A stretch of 64,000 nt of DNA from Hymenobacter sp. 15J16-1T3B (GTDB lineage: Bacteria; Bacteroidota; Bacteroidia; Cytophagales; Hymenobacteraceae). Shown here piece after piece: positions 1 through 8,490 of the stretch (the first letter of the stretch is position 1; every line of letters begins with the position of its first letter). Position numbers and translations under genes: made by a program. Under the pieces are notes generated by a model. It saw nothing but the letters and a program-made list of their open reading frames with translations, did no database searches and had not been told where the DNA came from. The stretch spans positions 62,001 to 126,000 of the forward strand of contig NZ_JAJFAV010000012.1 in the NCBI RefSeq assembly GCF_020711235.1, written 5' to 3'.

Positions 1-675
1 CCCGAGCTGAGCGGCATCATCGCCGAGTTCAAGCGCCGCTCGCCCTCCAAAGGCTGGATCAACGAGTTTGCGCCGGTGGAGCGCACCACGCTGGGCTACA
101 TGCAGGCCGGCGCTGCCGCCTTGTCGGTGCTGACGGATACCGAGTTTTTCGGCGGCAAAAACGAGGACCTGACCACGGCCCGGCGCTTCAACCTATGCCC
201 GATTTTGCGCAAGGACTTCGTGGTGGACGCCTACCAACTGCTCGAAGCCCGCAGCATTGGTGCCGACGCGGTGCTGCTCATTGCCAGCGTACTCACGCCC
301 CAGCAAATCCGCGAGCTGGGCCTGCAGGCGCAGGGCCTGGGCCTGGAAGTGCTGCTGGAAGTGCACGACAAGGAAGAGCTGGACCGCACGCTCGACGTGG
401 CCCACGATGCCATCGACCTGGTGGGCGTAAACAACCGCGACCTGCGCGACTTCTCCGTGTCCTTGGAGCGCAGCCTGCAGCTGGTGGAGCACCTGCCGGC
501 CCAGTTAGGCAAGGTGGCCGAAAGCGGCCTGCGCACCGCCCAGGACATCGATACGCTGCGCCGGGCCAGTTTTGAGGGCTTCCTCATCGGTGAAACGTTT
601 ATGCGCCACAGCCGCCCCGATCGGGCCTGCGCCGCCTTGGTGCAGCAACTGCGCGAACTATCGGCCGCCCGCTAG
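1..675 (+). CDS. trpC: Indole-3-glycerol-phosphate synthase, 5' truncated by window
   Basis: The enzyme closes the indole ring (CdRP to indole-3-glycerol phosphate) in tryptophan synthesis in the cytoplasm. The reading frame is already open at base 1 and starts with the IGPS hallmark IIAEFKRRSPSKG, so the true start lies before the window; the internal ATG at 76 is not the start. The TIM-barrel motifs follow: a strand around ILRKDFVVD, the phosphate-binding GVNNRDLRDF segment, and AESGLRT near the end. It is followed by trpF after 13 bp and then trpB and trpA, so it is part of a trp operon whose upstream genes lie outside the window. Confidence 0.95.
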   Translation, partial: PELSGIIAEFKRRSPSKGWINEFAPVERTTLGYMQAGAAALSVLTDTEFFGGKNEDLTTARRFNLCPILRKDFVVDAYQLLEARSIGADAVLLIASVLTPQQIRELGLQAQGLGLEVLLEVHDKEELDRTLDVAHDAIDLVGVNNRDLRDFSVSLERSLQLVEHLPAQLGKVAESGLRTAQDIDTLRRASFEGFLIGETFMRHSRPDRACAALVQQLRELSAAR

Positions 676-688
676 CCTTATCAGCGCT

Positions 689-1363
689 ATGACCGTTTCC
701 GCTGCCACCCTCACGCCCGCGCTGCCCAGCCCGCACCCCGACCGGCCGCTGCTAAAAGTGTGCGGGCTGAAATACCCCGCCAACGTGGCCGCCGTGGCCG
801 CGCTGCCGGTGGACATGCTCGGCTTCATCTTCGCCCCAAAGTCGCCGCGCTACGCGCCCACGGCCCTGGACGCGGCCCAGCTGCGGGCCTTGCCGGTGGC
901 CAAGGTCGGCGTGTTCGTCGACGAGCAGCCGGCGGTCATTCGCCGCACGGCCCTGCACTTCGGCCTCACGGCCGTGCAGCTGCACGGGCAGGAGTCGCCG
1001 GCCGACTGCGCGGCGCTGGCCGCCGCCGGGCTGCCGGTGCTCAAGGCCGTTGGGGTGGGGGAGCAGCTCGACCTCGGCCGCCTGGAAGCCTACGCCCCGC
1101 ACTGCGCCTACTTCGTGTTCGACGCGGCCGGGCCGGCGGCGGGCGGCAACGGCACCACCTTCAACTGGGACCTGCTGCGCGACTACGACCTGCCCACGCC
1201 CTACCTACTGGCCGGGGGCCTCGGGCCCGACCACGCCGCCACGCTGCGGGCGCTGCAGCTGCCGGGCCTCGCGGGCTTCGACGTGAACAGCCGCTTCGAG
1301 CAAGGGCCCGGACTAAAAGACGCGGCGCGGCTGCGCACGTTTATCGACGAACTGCGCGGGTAG
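689..1363 (+). CDS. trpF: Phosphoribosylanthranilate isomerase
   Basis: It isomerises phosphoribosylanthranilate to CdRP, the step before TrpC. The start chosen is the ATG at 689, giving 224 residues; an in-frame start at 572 would overlap trpC heavily. The catalytic Cys is seen in LLKVCGL (Cys25 of this model) and the general-acid Asp in GFDVNSRFE near the C-terminus; LAGGLGPDH is the phosphate-binding loop. The first 20 residues are a loose Pro-rich extension compared with typical family members of about 205 residues. It follows trpC by 13 bp and is probably co-transcribed with it. Confidence 0.93.
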   Translation: MTVSAATLTPALPSPHPDRPLLKVCGLKYPANVAAVAALPVDMLGFIFAPKSPRYAPTALDAAQLRALPVAKVGVFVDEQPAVIRRTALHFGLTAVQLHGQESPADCAALAAAGLPVLKAVGVGEQLDLGRLEAYAPHCAYFVFDAAGPAAGGNGTTFNWDLLRDYDLPTPYLLAGGLGPDHAATLRALQLPGLAGFDVNSRFEQGPGLKDAARLRTFIDELRG

Positions 1364-1435
1364 CGCTGCCCGCGTGGCAAGCAAGTCAGCTGCGCTACCG
1401 GTTACCCGCCGCCCCAAACCACACCAGAACGAATC

Positions 1436-2623
1436 ATGAGCCACTACCAACCCTCCGCCCGCGGCTACTACGGCCAGTTCGGCGGCGCTTTTATCCCCGA
1501 AATGCTCTATCCCAACGTGGAGGAGCTGCGGGAGCAGTATCTGGACATTCTGGCCGATGAGAGCTTTCAGCGGGAGTACCAGCTGCTGCTGCGTGACTAC
1601 GTAGGCCGCCCCACGCCGCTGTTCAAGGCCGAGCGCCTAAGCCAGCATTTTGGAGCCACCATCTACCTCAAGCGCGAGGACCTCTGCCACACCGGCGCCC
1701 ACAAGGTCAACAACACCGTGGGGCAGATTCTGCTGGCCGAGCGCTTGGGCAAGAAGCGCATCATTGCCGAAACCGGGGCCGGGCAGCACGGCGTGGCCAC
1801 GGCCACCGTCTGCGCACTGCGCGGGCTGGAGTGCATCGTGTACATGGGCGCCGTAGACATGGAGCGGCAGAAGCCCAACGTAGCCCGCATGCGCATGCTG
1901 GGCGCCGAGGTGCGGGCGGCCGTCAGCGGCTCCCAAACGCTCAAGGACGCTACCAACGAGGCCATCCGCGACTGGATCAGCAACCCCACGGACACGCACT
2001 ACATCATCGGCTCGGTGGTGGGCCCGCACCCGTACCCCGACCTGGTGGCCCGGCTGCAGGCGGTTATCAGCGAGGAAATCCGCCGGCAGCTGCGGGAGAA
2101 AACCGGCTCGGAGCTGCCCGACTACGTGGTAGCCTGCGTGGGCGGGGGCTCCAACGCGGCCGGCGCCTTTTACCACTACCTCGACGAGCCGGCCGTGAAG
2201 CTGGTGGCCGTGGAAGCCGCGGGCCACGGCGTGGATACCGACAAGTCGGCCGCTACCTCGGTGCTGGGCCGGCCGGGCATCATCCACGGCAGCCGTACCC
2301 TGCTGATGCAGGACGAGCATGGGCAAATCACCGAGCCGCACTCCATCTCGGCCGGCCTCGACTACCCCGGCATCGGCCCGCTGCACGCTTTTCTGGCCGA
2401 CTCCAAGCGGGCGCAGTTCCTGAGCATCACCGACGCCGATGCCCTGCAGGCCGCTCAGCTCTGTAGCCGCCTCGAAGGCATCATCCCGGCCCTGGAATCG
2501 GCCCACGCCATTGCCGCGCTACAGGTCATGGACTTGAAACCCACCGACGTGGTCGTGCTAAACCTCTCCGGCCGCGGCGACAAGGACCTGGAAACCTACC
2601 TGCGCGAACTGCACCTGGCTTAA
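1436..2623 (+). CDS. trpB: Tryptophan synthase beta chain
   Basis: This PLP enzyme joins indole and serine to give tryptophan in the alpha2beta2 complex with TrpA. The 395-residue length is normal for TrpB1. The PLP lysine is Lys90 in GAHKVNN, the phosphate-binding glycine loop is GGGSNA, and the N-terminal YYGQFGGAF(I)PE signature is intact. It begins 72 bp after trpF. The spacer to trpA contains a long inverted repeat, described separately, which could change the relative expression of the two subunits. Confidence 0.97.
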   Translation: MSHYQPSARGYYGQFGGAFIPEMLYPNVEELREQYLDILADESFQREYQLLLRDYVGRPTPLFKAERLSQHFGATIYLKREDLCHTGAHKVNNTVGQILLAERLGKKRIIAETGAGQHGVATATVCALRGLECIVYMGAVDMERQKPNVARMRMLGAEVRAAVSGSQTLKDATNEAIRDWISNPTDTHYIIGSVVGPHPYPDLVARLQAVISEEIRRQLREKTGSELPDYVVACVGGGSNAAGAFYHYLDEPAVKLVAVEAAGHGVDTDKSAATSVLGRPGIIHGSRTLLMQDEHGQITEPHSISAGLDYPGIGPLHAFLADSKRAQFLSITDADALQAAQLCSRLEGIIPALESAHAIAALQVMDLKPTDVVVLNLSGRGDKDLETYLRELHLA

Positions 2624-2635
2624 TGCTAACCTGAC

Positions 2636-2737
2636 ACGTCCTGGCGAGACATCTCGCGGGCTGACGCTGGATAAGCTGCCCGTTCGACGGTAGAGCTACT
2701 ATCCGGCGAGATTCCCCGACTTCGCTCGGAATGACGT
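2636..2737. repeat. Long inverted repeat between trpB and trpA, family A copy 1
   Basis: The 143-bp trpB-trpA spacer contains an imperfect palindrome. The left part holds GCGAGACATCTCGCG and the right part GCGAGATTCC, CGACTTCGCTCGGAATGACGT. The same words recur in the gldA-gldF spacer (54191-54314), where the two arms pair over most of their length, so this is a dispersed element with a partly eroded left arm. Its right end supplies an in-frame ATG (2731) upstream of trpA. It could act as an mRNA hairpin; a REP-like or MITE-like origin is inferred. Confidence 0.8.
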
Positions 2738-2766
2738 TTCGACGTAACGCGACATCCTCTTTGCTC

Positions 2767-3579
2767 ATGCAAAACCGCTTTGCCGACCTGCTGGCCCGCA
2801 AGCCCCAGGGCCTGCTCAACCTCTACATCACCGCCGGCTACCCCGGCCGCCACGACACCGTGCCGCTGCTGCGGACGCTGGCCGAAGCCGGCGCCGACAT
2901 TCTGGAAATCGGCGTGCCCTTTTCCGATCCGCTGGCAGACGGCCCGGTTATTCAGCAAACCAGCGCAGTGGCCCTGCGCAACGGCATGACGCTGAAGGCG
3001 CTGCTGCAGGAGCTGCGGGGCGTGCGCGAGGTGCTGCCCGACACGCCGCTGCTGCTCATGGGCTACCTCAACCCGGTTATGCAGCTGGGCATGGAGGAAT
3101 TTTGCCGCCAGGCTTCCGCCGCCGGCATCGACGGCGTCATCCTGCCCGATTTGCCGGCTGAAGAGTACGCCGAATTCTACCAAGACACCTTCCGCCGTTA
3201 CAACCTGCGCCCGGTATTTCTCGTGACCCCGCAAACCTCCGAGGCCCGCATCCGCCGCCTCGACGAGCTAACCGACGCCTTCCTCTACCTCGTGTCGGGT
3301 CCGGGGCTGACCGGCGGCAACCAAACCGCCGACCAGGGCGCCCAGCAGGCCTACCTGCAGCGCGTGGCCGCCCTGAACTTGCGCAACCCCCGCCTCGTCG
3401 GCTTCGGCATTGCGGATAAAGCGTCGTTTGAGCAAGCCTGTCAGCACGCCCACGGCGCCATCATCGGCTCGGCCCTGCTGCGCGCCCTCGACGGCGCCGC
3501 CGACCCGCACGCAGCCGCCCGGCAGTTTGTGCAAGGCATTCGGACAACCCAGCCTGCCTCGACGCCGGCTACTTCCTGA
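2767..3579 (+). CDS. trpA: Tryptophan synthase alpha chain
   Basis: It cleaves indole-3-glycerol phosphate to indole, which is channelled to TrpB. The start at ATG 2767 (MQNRFADLL, 270 residues) matches the family; an upstream in-frame ATG at 2731 adds 12 residues that are encoded by the dispersed repeat and look non-homologous. Catalytic Glu47 (ILEIGVPFSDP) and Asp58 (LADGP) are both present, as is the phosphate loop GFGIA. C-terminal residues PASTPATS are a short disordered tail. It is the last trp gene before aroF. Confidence 0.95.
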   Translation: MQNRFADLLARKPQGLLNLYITAGYPGRHDTVPLLRTLAEAGADILEIGVPFSDPLADGPVIQQTSAVALRNGMTLKALLQELRGVREVLPDTPLLLMGYLNPVMQLGMEEFCRQASAAGIDGVILPDLPAEEYAEFYQDTFRRYNLRPVFLVTPQTSEARIRRLDELTDAFLYLVSGPGLTGGNQTADQGAQQAYLQRVAALNLRNPRLVGFGIADKASFEQACQHAHGAIIGSALLRALDGAADPHAAARQFVQGIRTTQPASTPATS

Positions 3580-3660
3580 TTTCCTCCAGCGTTTTCCCCG
3601 CTGTTCCCGGCCGGTGCTCTGCCGGAGTGCCGGCCCCTTTTCCTCGCTTTTCGCCGCCCC

Positions 3661-4689
3661 ATGATTATTCACCTCGCCCCCGATCTTACCGCCGCCGACC
3701 AGGACACGCTGGTAGCCCAGCTGCGCGAGCTGCGCTTTAAAGTCACCCCGGTGCGCACCCAGCGCGCCGCCTACCTCGTGGCCCTGGGTCCCAAGGACGT
3801 CGACATCCGCCGCATCGGGGCCCTGCCCGGCGTGCGCGACGTGCACCGCGTATCCGACGACTACAAGCTCGTCTCGCGCAAGTGGCGCGTGCGCCCCACC
3901 GTCCTCGACCTCGGCGACGGTATCCATTTGGGCGAAGGTTCGCTGAGCATCGTGGCTGGTCCCTGCAGCATCGAAAACGAGGCTCAGATGGAGGCCGTGA
4001 TGCAGCACCTGGTGCAAAGCGGCGTGCGGCTCATGCGCGGCGGCGTGTTCAAGCCCCGCTCGTCGCCGTACTCGTTCCGCGGCCTCGGGCTGGAGGGCCT
4101 GCGCGACTTTTACCGCCTGGCCCGGCAGCACGGCCTGCGCATCGTGACGGAGGTCATGCAGGTGTCGCAGGTGGAGGAAATGCTCGACTACGTGGATGTG
4201 TTCCAGGTAGGCGCCCGCAACACCCAGAACTTCAACCTGCTCGATGCCCTGGGCCAGGTCGACAAGCCGGTGCTGCTCAAGCGCGGCGTGTCGGGCACCA
4301 TCGAGGAGCTGCTGCACTCGGCCGAGTACATCTTCTCGGGCGGCAACGAGCACATCATCCTCTGCGAGCGGGGCATTCGCACTTTCGAAACGGCCTCGCG
4401 CAATACGCTGGATCTGAACGCGGTGCCGATTCTAAAGGAAAAAACTCACCTGCCTGTGTTCGTCGACCCTTCGCACGGCATCGGCATCCGGGAACACGTG
4501 GCCCCGCTGGCCCTGGCCGGCGTGATGGCCGGCGCCGACGGCATCCTCTACGAAACCGCCCCGGTGCCCGAGCGCGCCGCCTCCGACGGGCAGCAGACGC
4601 TGAACTTCGACGAGTCGGCCCGGCTGGTGGAGGCGCTGCGCCGCACCTACGCCCTGCGCCAGGAGCTGGCCGAGCTGGAGCTGGTGTAA
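3661..4689 (+). CDS. aroF: 3-deoxy-7-phosphoheptulonate synthase with N-terminal regulatory domain
   Basis: It catalyses PEP plus erythrose-4-phosphate to DAHP, the entry to aromatic amino acid synthesis. Residues 1-70 form the ferredoxin-like domain found in Thermotoga-type type-I-beta enzymes, and the TIM-barrel core follows. The metal-ligand Cys102 lies in AGPCSIE; KPRSSPYSFRG and DPSHGIG are the substrate and metal motifs. The N-terminal domain usually mediates Tyr/Phe feedback in this family. It lies 81 bp after trpA on the same strand, so it links precursor supply to the trp genes. Confidence 0.93.
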   Translation: MIIHLAPDLTAADQDTLVAQLRELRFKVTPVRTQRAAYLVALGPKDVDIRRIGALPGVRDVHRVSDDYKLVSRKWRVRPTVLDLGDGIHLGEGSLSIVAGPCSIENEAQMEAVMQHLVQSGVRLMRGGVFKPRSSPYSFRGLGLEGLRDFYRLARQHGLRIVTEVMQVSQVEEMLDYVDVFQVGARNTQNFNLLDALGQVDKPVLLKRGVSGTIEELLHSAEYIFSGGNEHIILCERGIRTFETASRNTLDLNAVPILKEKTHLPVFVDPSHGIGIREHVAPLALAGVMAGADGILYETAPVPERAASDGQQTLNFDESARLVEALRRTYALRQELAELELV

Positions 4690-4765
4690 GCGGCCGGTAA
4701 ACAGAACTTTGCGGCAAGGGCCGGGTTGAGGTTGTAAGTGGCCTTGCCCGGCCCTTTCTTCGCGT

Positions 4766-6013
4766 ATGTTGTTCCAGTTCGGCCCGTACAGCTCCCTGCT
4801 GCTGCCCTTTTTCGTGCAGGGCATCGTGTTCAGCGTGCTGCTGCTGGTGCGCAGCTGGCGCCGCAGTGAGCCCGCCGACCGGTGGCTGGCCGCGCTCATT
4901 CTGCTGCTCACGGCCAACGTAGCCCAGTGGATGCTGGGCTTCGCCGGCTGGTACGACGCGCACAACGCCTACTCAACCTTCATGTTTTACTTCCCGTTTC
5001 CGATGTACCTGGGAGCGGGGCCGCTGTTCTATTTCTACTTCCGCAGCCTCACCAATCCGGCGTTTCGGCTGCAGCCGCGGCAGCGCTGGCATTTCGCGCC
5101 CTTTTTCGCCTACCTGGGCTGGTTCGCCGTCTGCTTCGGGGTCGATGTGCTGCTGCGCCACGGGCTGCTGGGCCAGCCCCTGCCCGAGCACTTCGGCACC
5201 AAAGGCGCGTTGATCAGCCTTAGCGGGGTGCACACCGCGGCCGAGCTGCTCAACTACGTCTCGCTGGCCGGCTACGGCTACCTCGCGCTGCGCGAGTTTC
5301 GGCAGTACGCCCGCTACCTCGACGACAACTTTTCCGATACCGAGCGGCGCCGCTTCCGCTGGTTGCGCCACGTGCTGGTGGCCGTGTTGGCGGGCACCAT
5401 GGTGTCGGTGGCTTTTTCACTGGTGGGCTTGGGCGTGGAGCTGTCCTACGTGCAGTTTTGGTACAGCTACCTGTTTACCGGCGTGCTCCTCTATTACCTG
5501 AGCGTGGGCGGCTGGCAGGCCCAGCAGCAGTGGCGCGTACCGCTGCAGTTCGAGCCCGCTCCGCTGGGCGGCGACCCGGCCACTGCGCCGGCCGAAGTCC
5601 CGGTGGCCCCGGCGGATGCGGCAGCCGAAGCGCCGGCGGCCGAGCTGCTGCGCTGGACCGAGCGCCTGGAACAACTGATGCGCGCGGAACGGCCGTACCT
5701 GGAGCCCGATTTGTCCTTGGCTGAGCTGGCGGCGCGGCTGCGCACCAACCCTGTGGCCCTGTCCAAGGTCATCAACTCCGGGTTCGGGCAGAACTTCAAC
5801 GACTTCGTCAACGGCTACCGCGTGACCGAAGCCGAGCGGCTGCTGATCGACCCGCGCTATCAGCATTACACGTTGGTAGCCATTGCGTTGGAGTCGGGGT
5901 TCAACTCCAAGTCGACGTTCAACCGGGTGTTCAAGAAGCTCCGGGGCGAAACGCCCAGCGAGGCGGCACTACGGCTCAAATCACAACCTGAGCCGTCCCA
6001 AATCATAACCTAA
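4766..6013 (+). CDS. AraC-family regulator with N-terminal seven-helix membrane sensor
   Basis: This is a predicted membrane-anchored transcription factor. Residues 1-250 contain about seven hydrophobic segments (for example LLLPFFVQGIVFSVLLL and WYSYLFTGVLLYYLS). A Pro/Ala-rich linker at about 262-290 leads to a C-terminal HTH_18 domain (about 305-405) with the AraC core LAELAARLRTNPVALSKVIN and the second helix-turn-helix VAIALESGFNSKSTFNRVFKK. This architecture is frequent in Bacteroidota. Its ligand and targets are unknown; the downstream DoxX gene, starting 62 bp later, is the closest candidate. Confidence 0.88.
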   Translation: MLFQFGPYSSLLLPFFVQGIVFSVLLLVRSWRRSEPADRWLAALILLLTANVAQWMLGFAGWYDAHNAYSTFMFYFPFPMYLGAGPLFYFYFRSLTNPAFRLQPRQRWHFAPFFAYLGWFAVCFGVDVLLRHGLLGQPLPEHFGTKGALISLSGVHTAAELLNYVSLAGYGYLALREFRQYARYLDDNFSDTERRRFRWLRHVLVAVLAGTMVSVAFSLVGLGVELSYVQFWYSYLFTGVLLYYLSVGGWQAQQQWRVPLQFEPAPLGGDPATAPAEVPVAPADAAAEAPAAELLRWTERLEQLMRAERPYLEPDLSLAELAARLRTNPVALSKVINSGFGQNFNDFVNGYRVTEAERLLIDPRYQHYTLVAIALESGFNSKSTFNRVFKKLRGETPSEAALRLKSQPEPSQIIT

Positions 6014-6075
6014 AGCGCAAGGCGGCGCCGGGCGGAGCAGTTTTGGGTCGTTCAACCAACCCCCAGCCCCGACCC

Positions 6076-7440
6076 ATGAAAAAGCTGCTGTTTTCCGCCA
6101 CCGCCCTGCCCAGCCTCCCCACCGACGTGGCCTGGCTGCTGTTTCGCCTGCACCTAGGCCTTTCCATCGCGCTGGGTGCTGGCTGGTCCAAGCTCGTCAA
6201 CCTCAGCACCACCCGCGACCTGGACAAGCTGCTCGTCGACCCGGGGCAGCTCGGCACGCCCGACTGGTTTGTGCAGCAGGTGGCCGGCCTGGGCTTCACC
6301 TTTCCCTCGCCGTATTTCTGGGCGGCGGCAGCCGTGTGGGGCGAGTTTGTGGGCGGGCTGCTCATTGCCGCCGGGCTGCTCAGCCGCTGGAGCGCTCTGC
6401 AGCTGGCTGTGCAGTTTTTGGTCATTGCCTTTTTCTGGTACGAACACCCCGAGCCTCTCGTGGGCATGTACTACCAGCAGCTCTTGTTCTGGGCCTTCGT
6501 GGCGGTAGTGGCCGTCGGTCCCGGGCGGTATTCCCTGGATTACTGGCTCACGCAAGCCCGGCCGGAACGGGCAACTCCCGCCGGCTTGGCCGTGCGCGGA
6601 GCCGTGGCGGTGCTGGCGTTGGGGCTGCTGACTTCGGCTACCCGGGCCGGCGAAGTGCATTCCGATTTGCTGTTAGCCCCCGGTAAGGTGTTCGTGCTCG
6701 GCGGCGGGCAGGAAGCGGCTTTCCGGGTGGCGGCGCACAACGTTGGCCAAGCAGCCGTCGACGTGCAGGAACGGGGGGCCGACGGCCAGTTGGGTACCTC
6801 TTCCGTTCTGGCCCCCGGAGCGCGCACGATGCTGCGCTTTGCGGCGGGCTCGGCTGCCATCCTTACAAACGCCACCCCGGCGCAGGCCCGCTTGAGCCTG
6901 CGCATCAGCGGGGGCGCAGGCCTGGGCATGCGCTACGAAAGCGACGCGAACCGGCCCGCCACGTCTGTTTTCCCGACATCCGACCCGCAGGGGGCCGTCT
7001 TCCGCGCAGCTGATTTCCGCCCGCTGGTGGGCTATGATTGGCTGGGTACGCTCACCTATCGCGACTACCAAAGCCAGCGGCCAGTGACGCTGCGCACCCG
7101 GCTCAACGGCATGCAGGCGGGCCCGCAGGAACTGGTGCTCGATTACCAATACCAGGAACCGGAGGGCGGCATGGTCAAGGGCTTCGAGCGGCTGCGGCTG
7201 CGCCCCGACGGCCGGGGCGTGGAGTGGGACGGGCTGCCCATGCGCCTAGAGCTGCGCCAGCTCCTGCCCGACAGCACCGTGCAGCTGGTGCTGCTGGGGG
7301 AGGGGCAAGACGACAACCGCCCCGCGGCCATCCGGCGCACTGTGCTCTTGGCCCCGCGGCAGTGCAGCATCCGCAAGGACGTGCGCTTTGCCGGGCAAGC
7401 GGAGTGGCTGCAACGCCACGAGTACCGCTTCAGTCGCTAG
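6076..7440 (+). CDS. DoxX-like membrane protein with C-terminal ectodomain
   Basis: The start at ATG 6076 (MKKLLFSATALP) gives 454 residues. Residues 15-165 form a four-helix DoxX/TQO-small-subunit-like domain (WLLFRLHLGLSIALGAGWSKL, WAAAAVWGEFVGGLLIAAGLLSR). A further hydrophobic segment near 180-195 is followed by about 250 residues rich in beta-type sequence, predicted to lie outside the cytoplasm. DoxX proteins alone are about 140 residues, so this is a fusion; I do not recognise the C-terminal part. It probably follows the AraC regulator in one transcript. The function is unknown; redox or quinone-linked activity is only a family-level guess. Confidence 0.75.
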   Translation: MKKLLFSATALPSLPTDVAWLLFRLHLGLSIALGAGWSKLVNLSTTRDLDKLLVDPGQLGTPDWFVQQVAGLGFTFPSPYFWAAAAVWGEFVGGLLIAAGLLSRWSALQLAVQFLVIAFFWYEHPEPLVGMYYQQLLFWAFVAVVAVGPGRYSLDYWLTQARPERATPAGLAVRGAVAVLALGLLTSATRAGEVHSDLLLAPGKVFVLGGGQEAAFRVAAHNVGQAAVDVQERGADGQLGTSSVLAPGARTMLRFAAGSAAILTNATPAQARLSLRISGGAGLGMRYESDANRPATSVFPTSDPQGAVFRAADFRPLVGYDWLGTLTYRDYQSQRPVTLRTRLNGMQAGPQELVLDYQYQEPEGGMVKGFERLRLRPDGRGVEWDGLPMRLELRQLLPDSTVQLVLLGEGQDDNRPAAIRRTVLLAPRQCSIRKDVRFAGQAEWLQRHEYRFSR

Positions 7441-7480
7441 TACTAGTCGCTGAAAATTATTGGCTCGAACCCAGGTTGGG

Positions 7481-7510
7481 TTGTACACTTGCAAAATCTT
7501 GCTAATTTTG
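7481..7510 (+). promoter_or_regulatory. Bacteroidota promoter upstream of phhA leader
   Basis: TTG at 7481-7483, a 19-bp spacer and TAATTTTG at 7503-7510 match the Bacteroidota sigma-ABfr consensus TTG-N19-TAnnTTTG perfectly. Transcription would start near 7517, just before the ATG of the 30-residue leader ORF. It is the only plausible promoter I see for phhA. Confidence 0.75.
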
Positions 7511-7518
7511 CCTACATC

Positions 7519-7611
7519 ATGCTGCACCAGGCCATTAATCGCAACTTTACCATGTGCGTCCTGCCCGTCAAATGGGCCGGAGCCGTGCCGTTGCATACCG
7601 TCTGGAAATGA
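7519..7611 (+). CDS. Putative 30-residue leader peptide of phhA
   Basis: A short ORF of 30 codons (MLHQAINRNF...VPLHTVWK) starts within a few bases of the predicted transcript start, so it would be leaderless or nearly so. It contains one Phe, two Trp and two His codons. Its 3' half covers CGGAGCCG (7578-7585), which is exactly complementary to part of the terminator stem at 7654-7661. Ribosome position on this ORF could therefore affect terminator folding. No homologue is recognised; it may be only a non-translated leader RNA. Confidence 0.4.
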   Translation: MLHQAINRNFTMCVLPVKWAGAVPLHTVWK

Positions 7612-7648
7612 AGCCTCCGCAGCTAGTTTTTCCGACCTGAAATCAACC

Positions 7649-7685
7649 AAGCCCGGCTCCGTACCACGGAAGCCGGGCTTTTTTT
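7649..7685 (+). terminator. Intrinsic terminator / candidate attenuator in front of phhA
   Basis: A strong hairpin (AAGCCCGGCT-CCGT, loop ACC, ACGG-AAGCCGGGCTT, one bulge) is followed directly by a T run. It ends only about 14 bp before the phhA ATG, leaving no room for a separate promoter, so phhA transcription must read through it. An alternative pairing of 7578-7585 with 7654-7661 would break the stem. The arrangement suggests attenuation. Confidence 0.75.
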
Positions 7686-7699
7686 CTGCCTAGCGAGTT

Positions 7700-8476
7700 A
7701 TGAAAGCCCCGCACTTCACCGCCGAAGACCACCTCGTGTGGAAAGTTCTCTTCGACCGTCAGACCGCCCTGCTGCACCGCCGGGCCGCGGCGCCCTTTAT
7801 GGCCGGGGTGCAGCGTCTCGGCCTCAGCCGCGACGCTGCACCCGACCTCGACGCCCTGACCGAGCGCCTGCACCAGCTGACCGGCTGGGAGGTCGTGTCG
7901 GCACCCGGCCGCGTCGACGATAAAACGTTTCTGGCCTTGCTGGCCGAGCGGAAGTTCCCCGTTACGCACTGGGTCCGCTCGATGCAGTTCTTCGACTTCC
8001 TCGCGGGCCCCGACCTCTTTCACGACGCGTTCGGTCACTTACCGCTGCTCACCGACCCCGAGTGGGCGGCTTGGCTGGCGCACTTCGGCCAGATAGCCCG
8101 CCACCACCTCCACGACGAGCAAGCGGTGCAGCAGCTGGTGCGCTTGTTCTGGCACACCGCCGAGTTTGGCTTGGTGCAGGAGGGTGAGACCCTGCGCGTG
8201 TACGGCGCCGGGCTGCTGTCGTCGGCCGCAGAGCTGCACCACTGCCTTGCTGCCGAGGCGCCGCGGCAACCCTTGGAAGTCAGCGAAGCCCTGGCCACGC
8301 CCATCGTGCGCGACGGGTTTCAGCAGCAGTACTTCGTGCTGCCCGCCTGGGCCGAACTGGCTGATGCCACCGCCGAACTGGTGGTGCGACTGACTGCCGT
8401 GCCCGCTTCCGGTGCCCCCGAAGCGCCTCAATCCGCTAGCCGCACTGCCGCCGTGGTGCCGGGTTTGTCGTCCTAG
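7700..8476 (+). CDS. phhA: Phenylalanine 4-monooxygenase
   Basis: This is a non-haem iron, tetrahydropterin-dependent hydroxylase converting phenylalanine to tyrosine. At 258 residues it is of the short bacterial type without the regulatory domain. The iron ligands are visible as His108 and His113 (FHDAFGHLPLL) and Glu155 (HTAEFGL). The C-terminal 20 residues are a disordered tail. It is preceded by a promoter, a short ORF and a terminator, so its expression is probably controlled by transcription attenuation. The trp/aroF genes nearby suggest a local cluster for aromatic amino acids. Confidence 0.93.
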   Translation: MKAPHFTAEDHLVWKVLFDRQTALLHRRAAAPFMAGVQRLGLSRDAAPDLDALTERLHQLTGWEVVSAPGRVDDKTFLALLAERKFPVTHWVRSMQFFDFLAGPDLFHDAFGHLPLLTDPEWAAWLAHFGQIARHHLHDEQAVQQLVRLFWHTAEFGLVQEGETLRVYGAGLLSSAAELHHCLAAEAPRQPLEVSEALATPIVRDGFQQQYFVLPAWAELADATAELVVRLTAVPASGAPEAPQSASRTAAVVPGLSS

Positions 8477-8490
8477 CCTCTTATTAATTA

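Noticed and set aside
7461-7480. tRNA-like T-loop (GGTTCGAGCC on the minus strand)
   Set aside because: The flanking bases do not form the T stem or acceptor stem, and no anticodon arm is present upstream.
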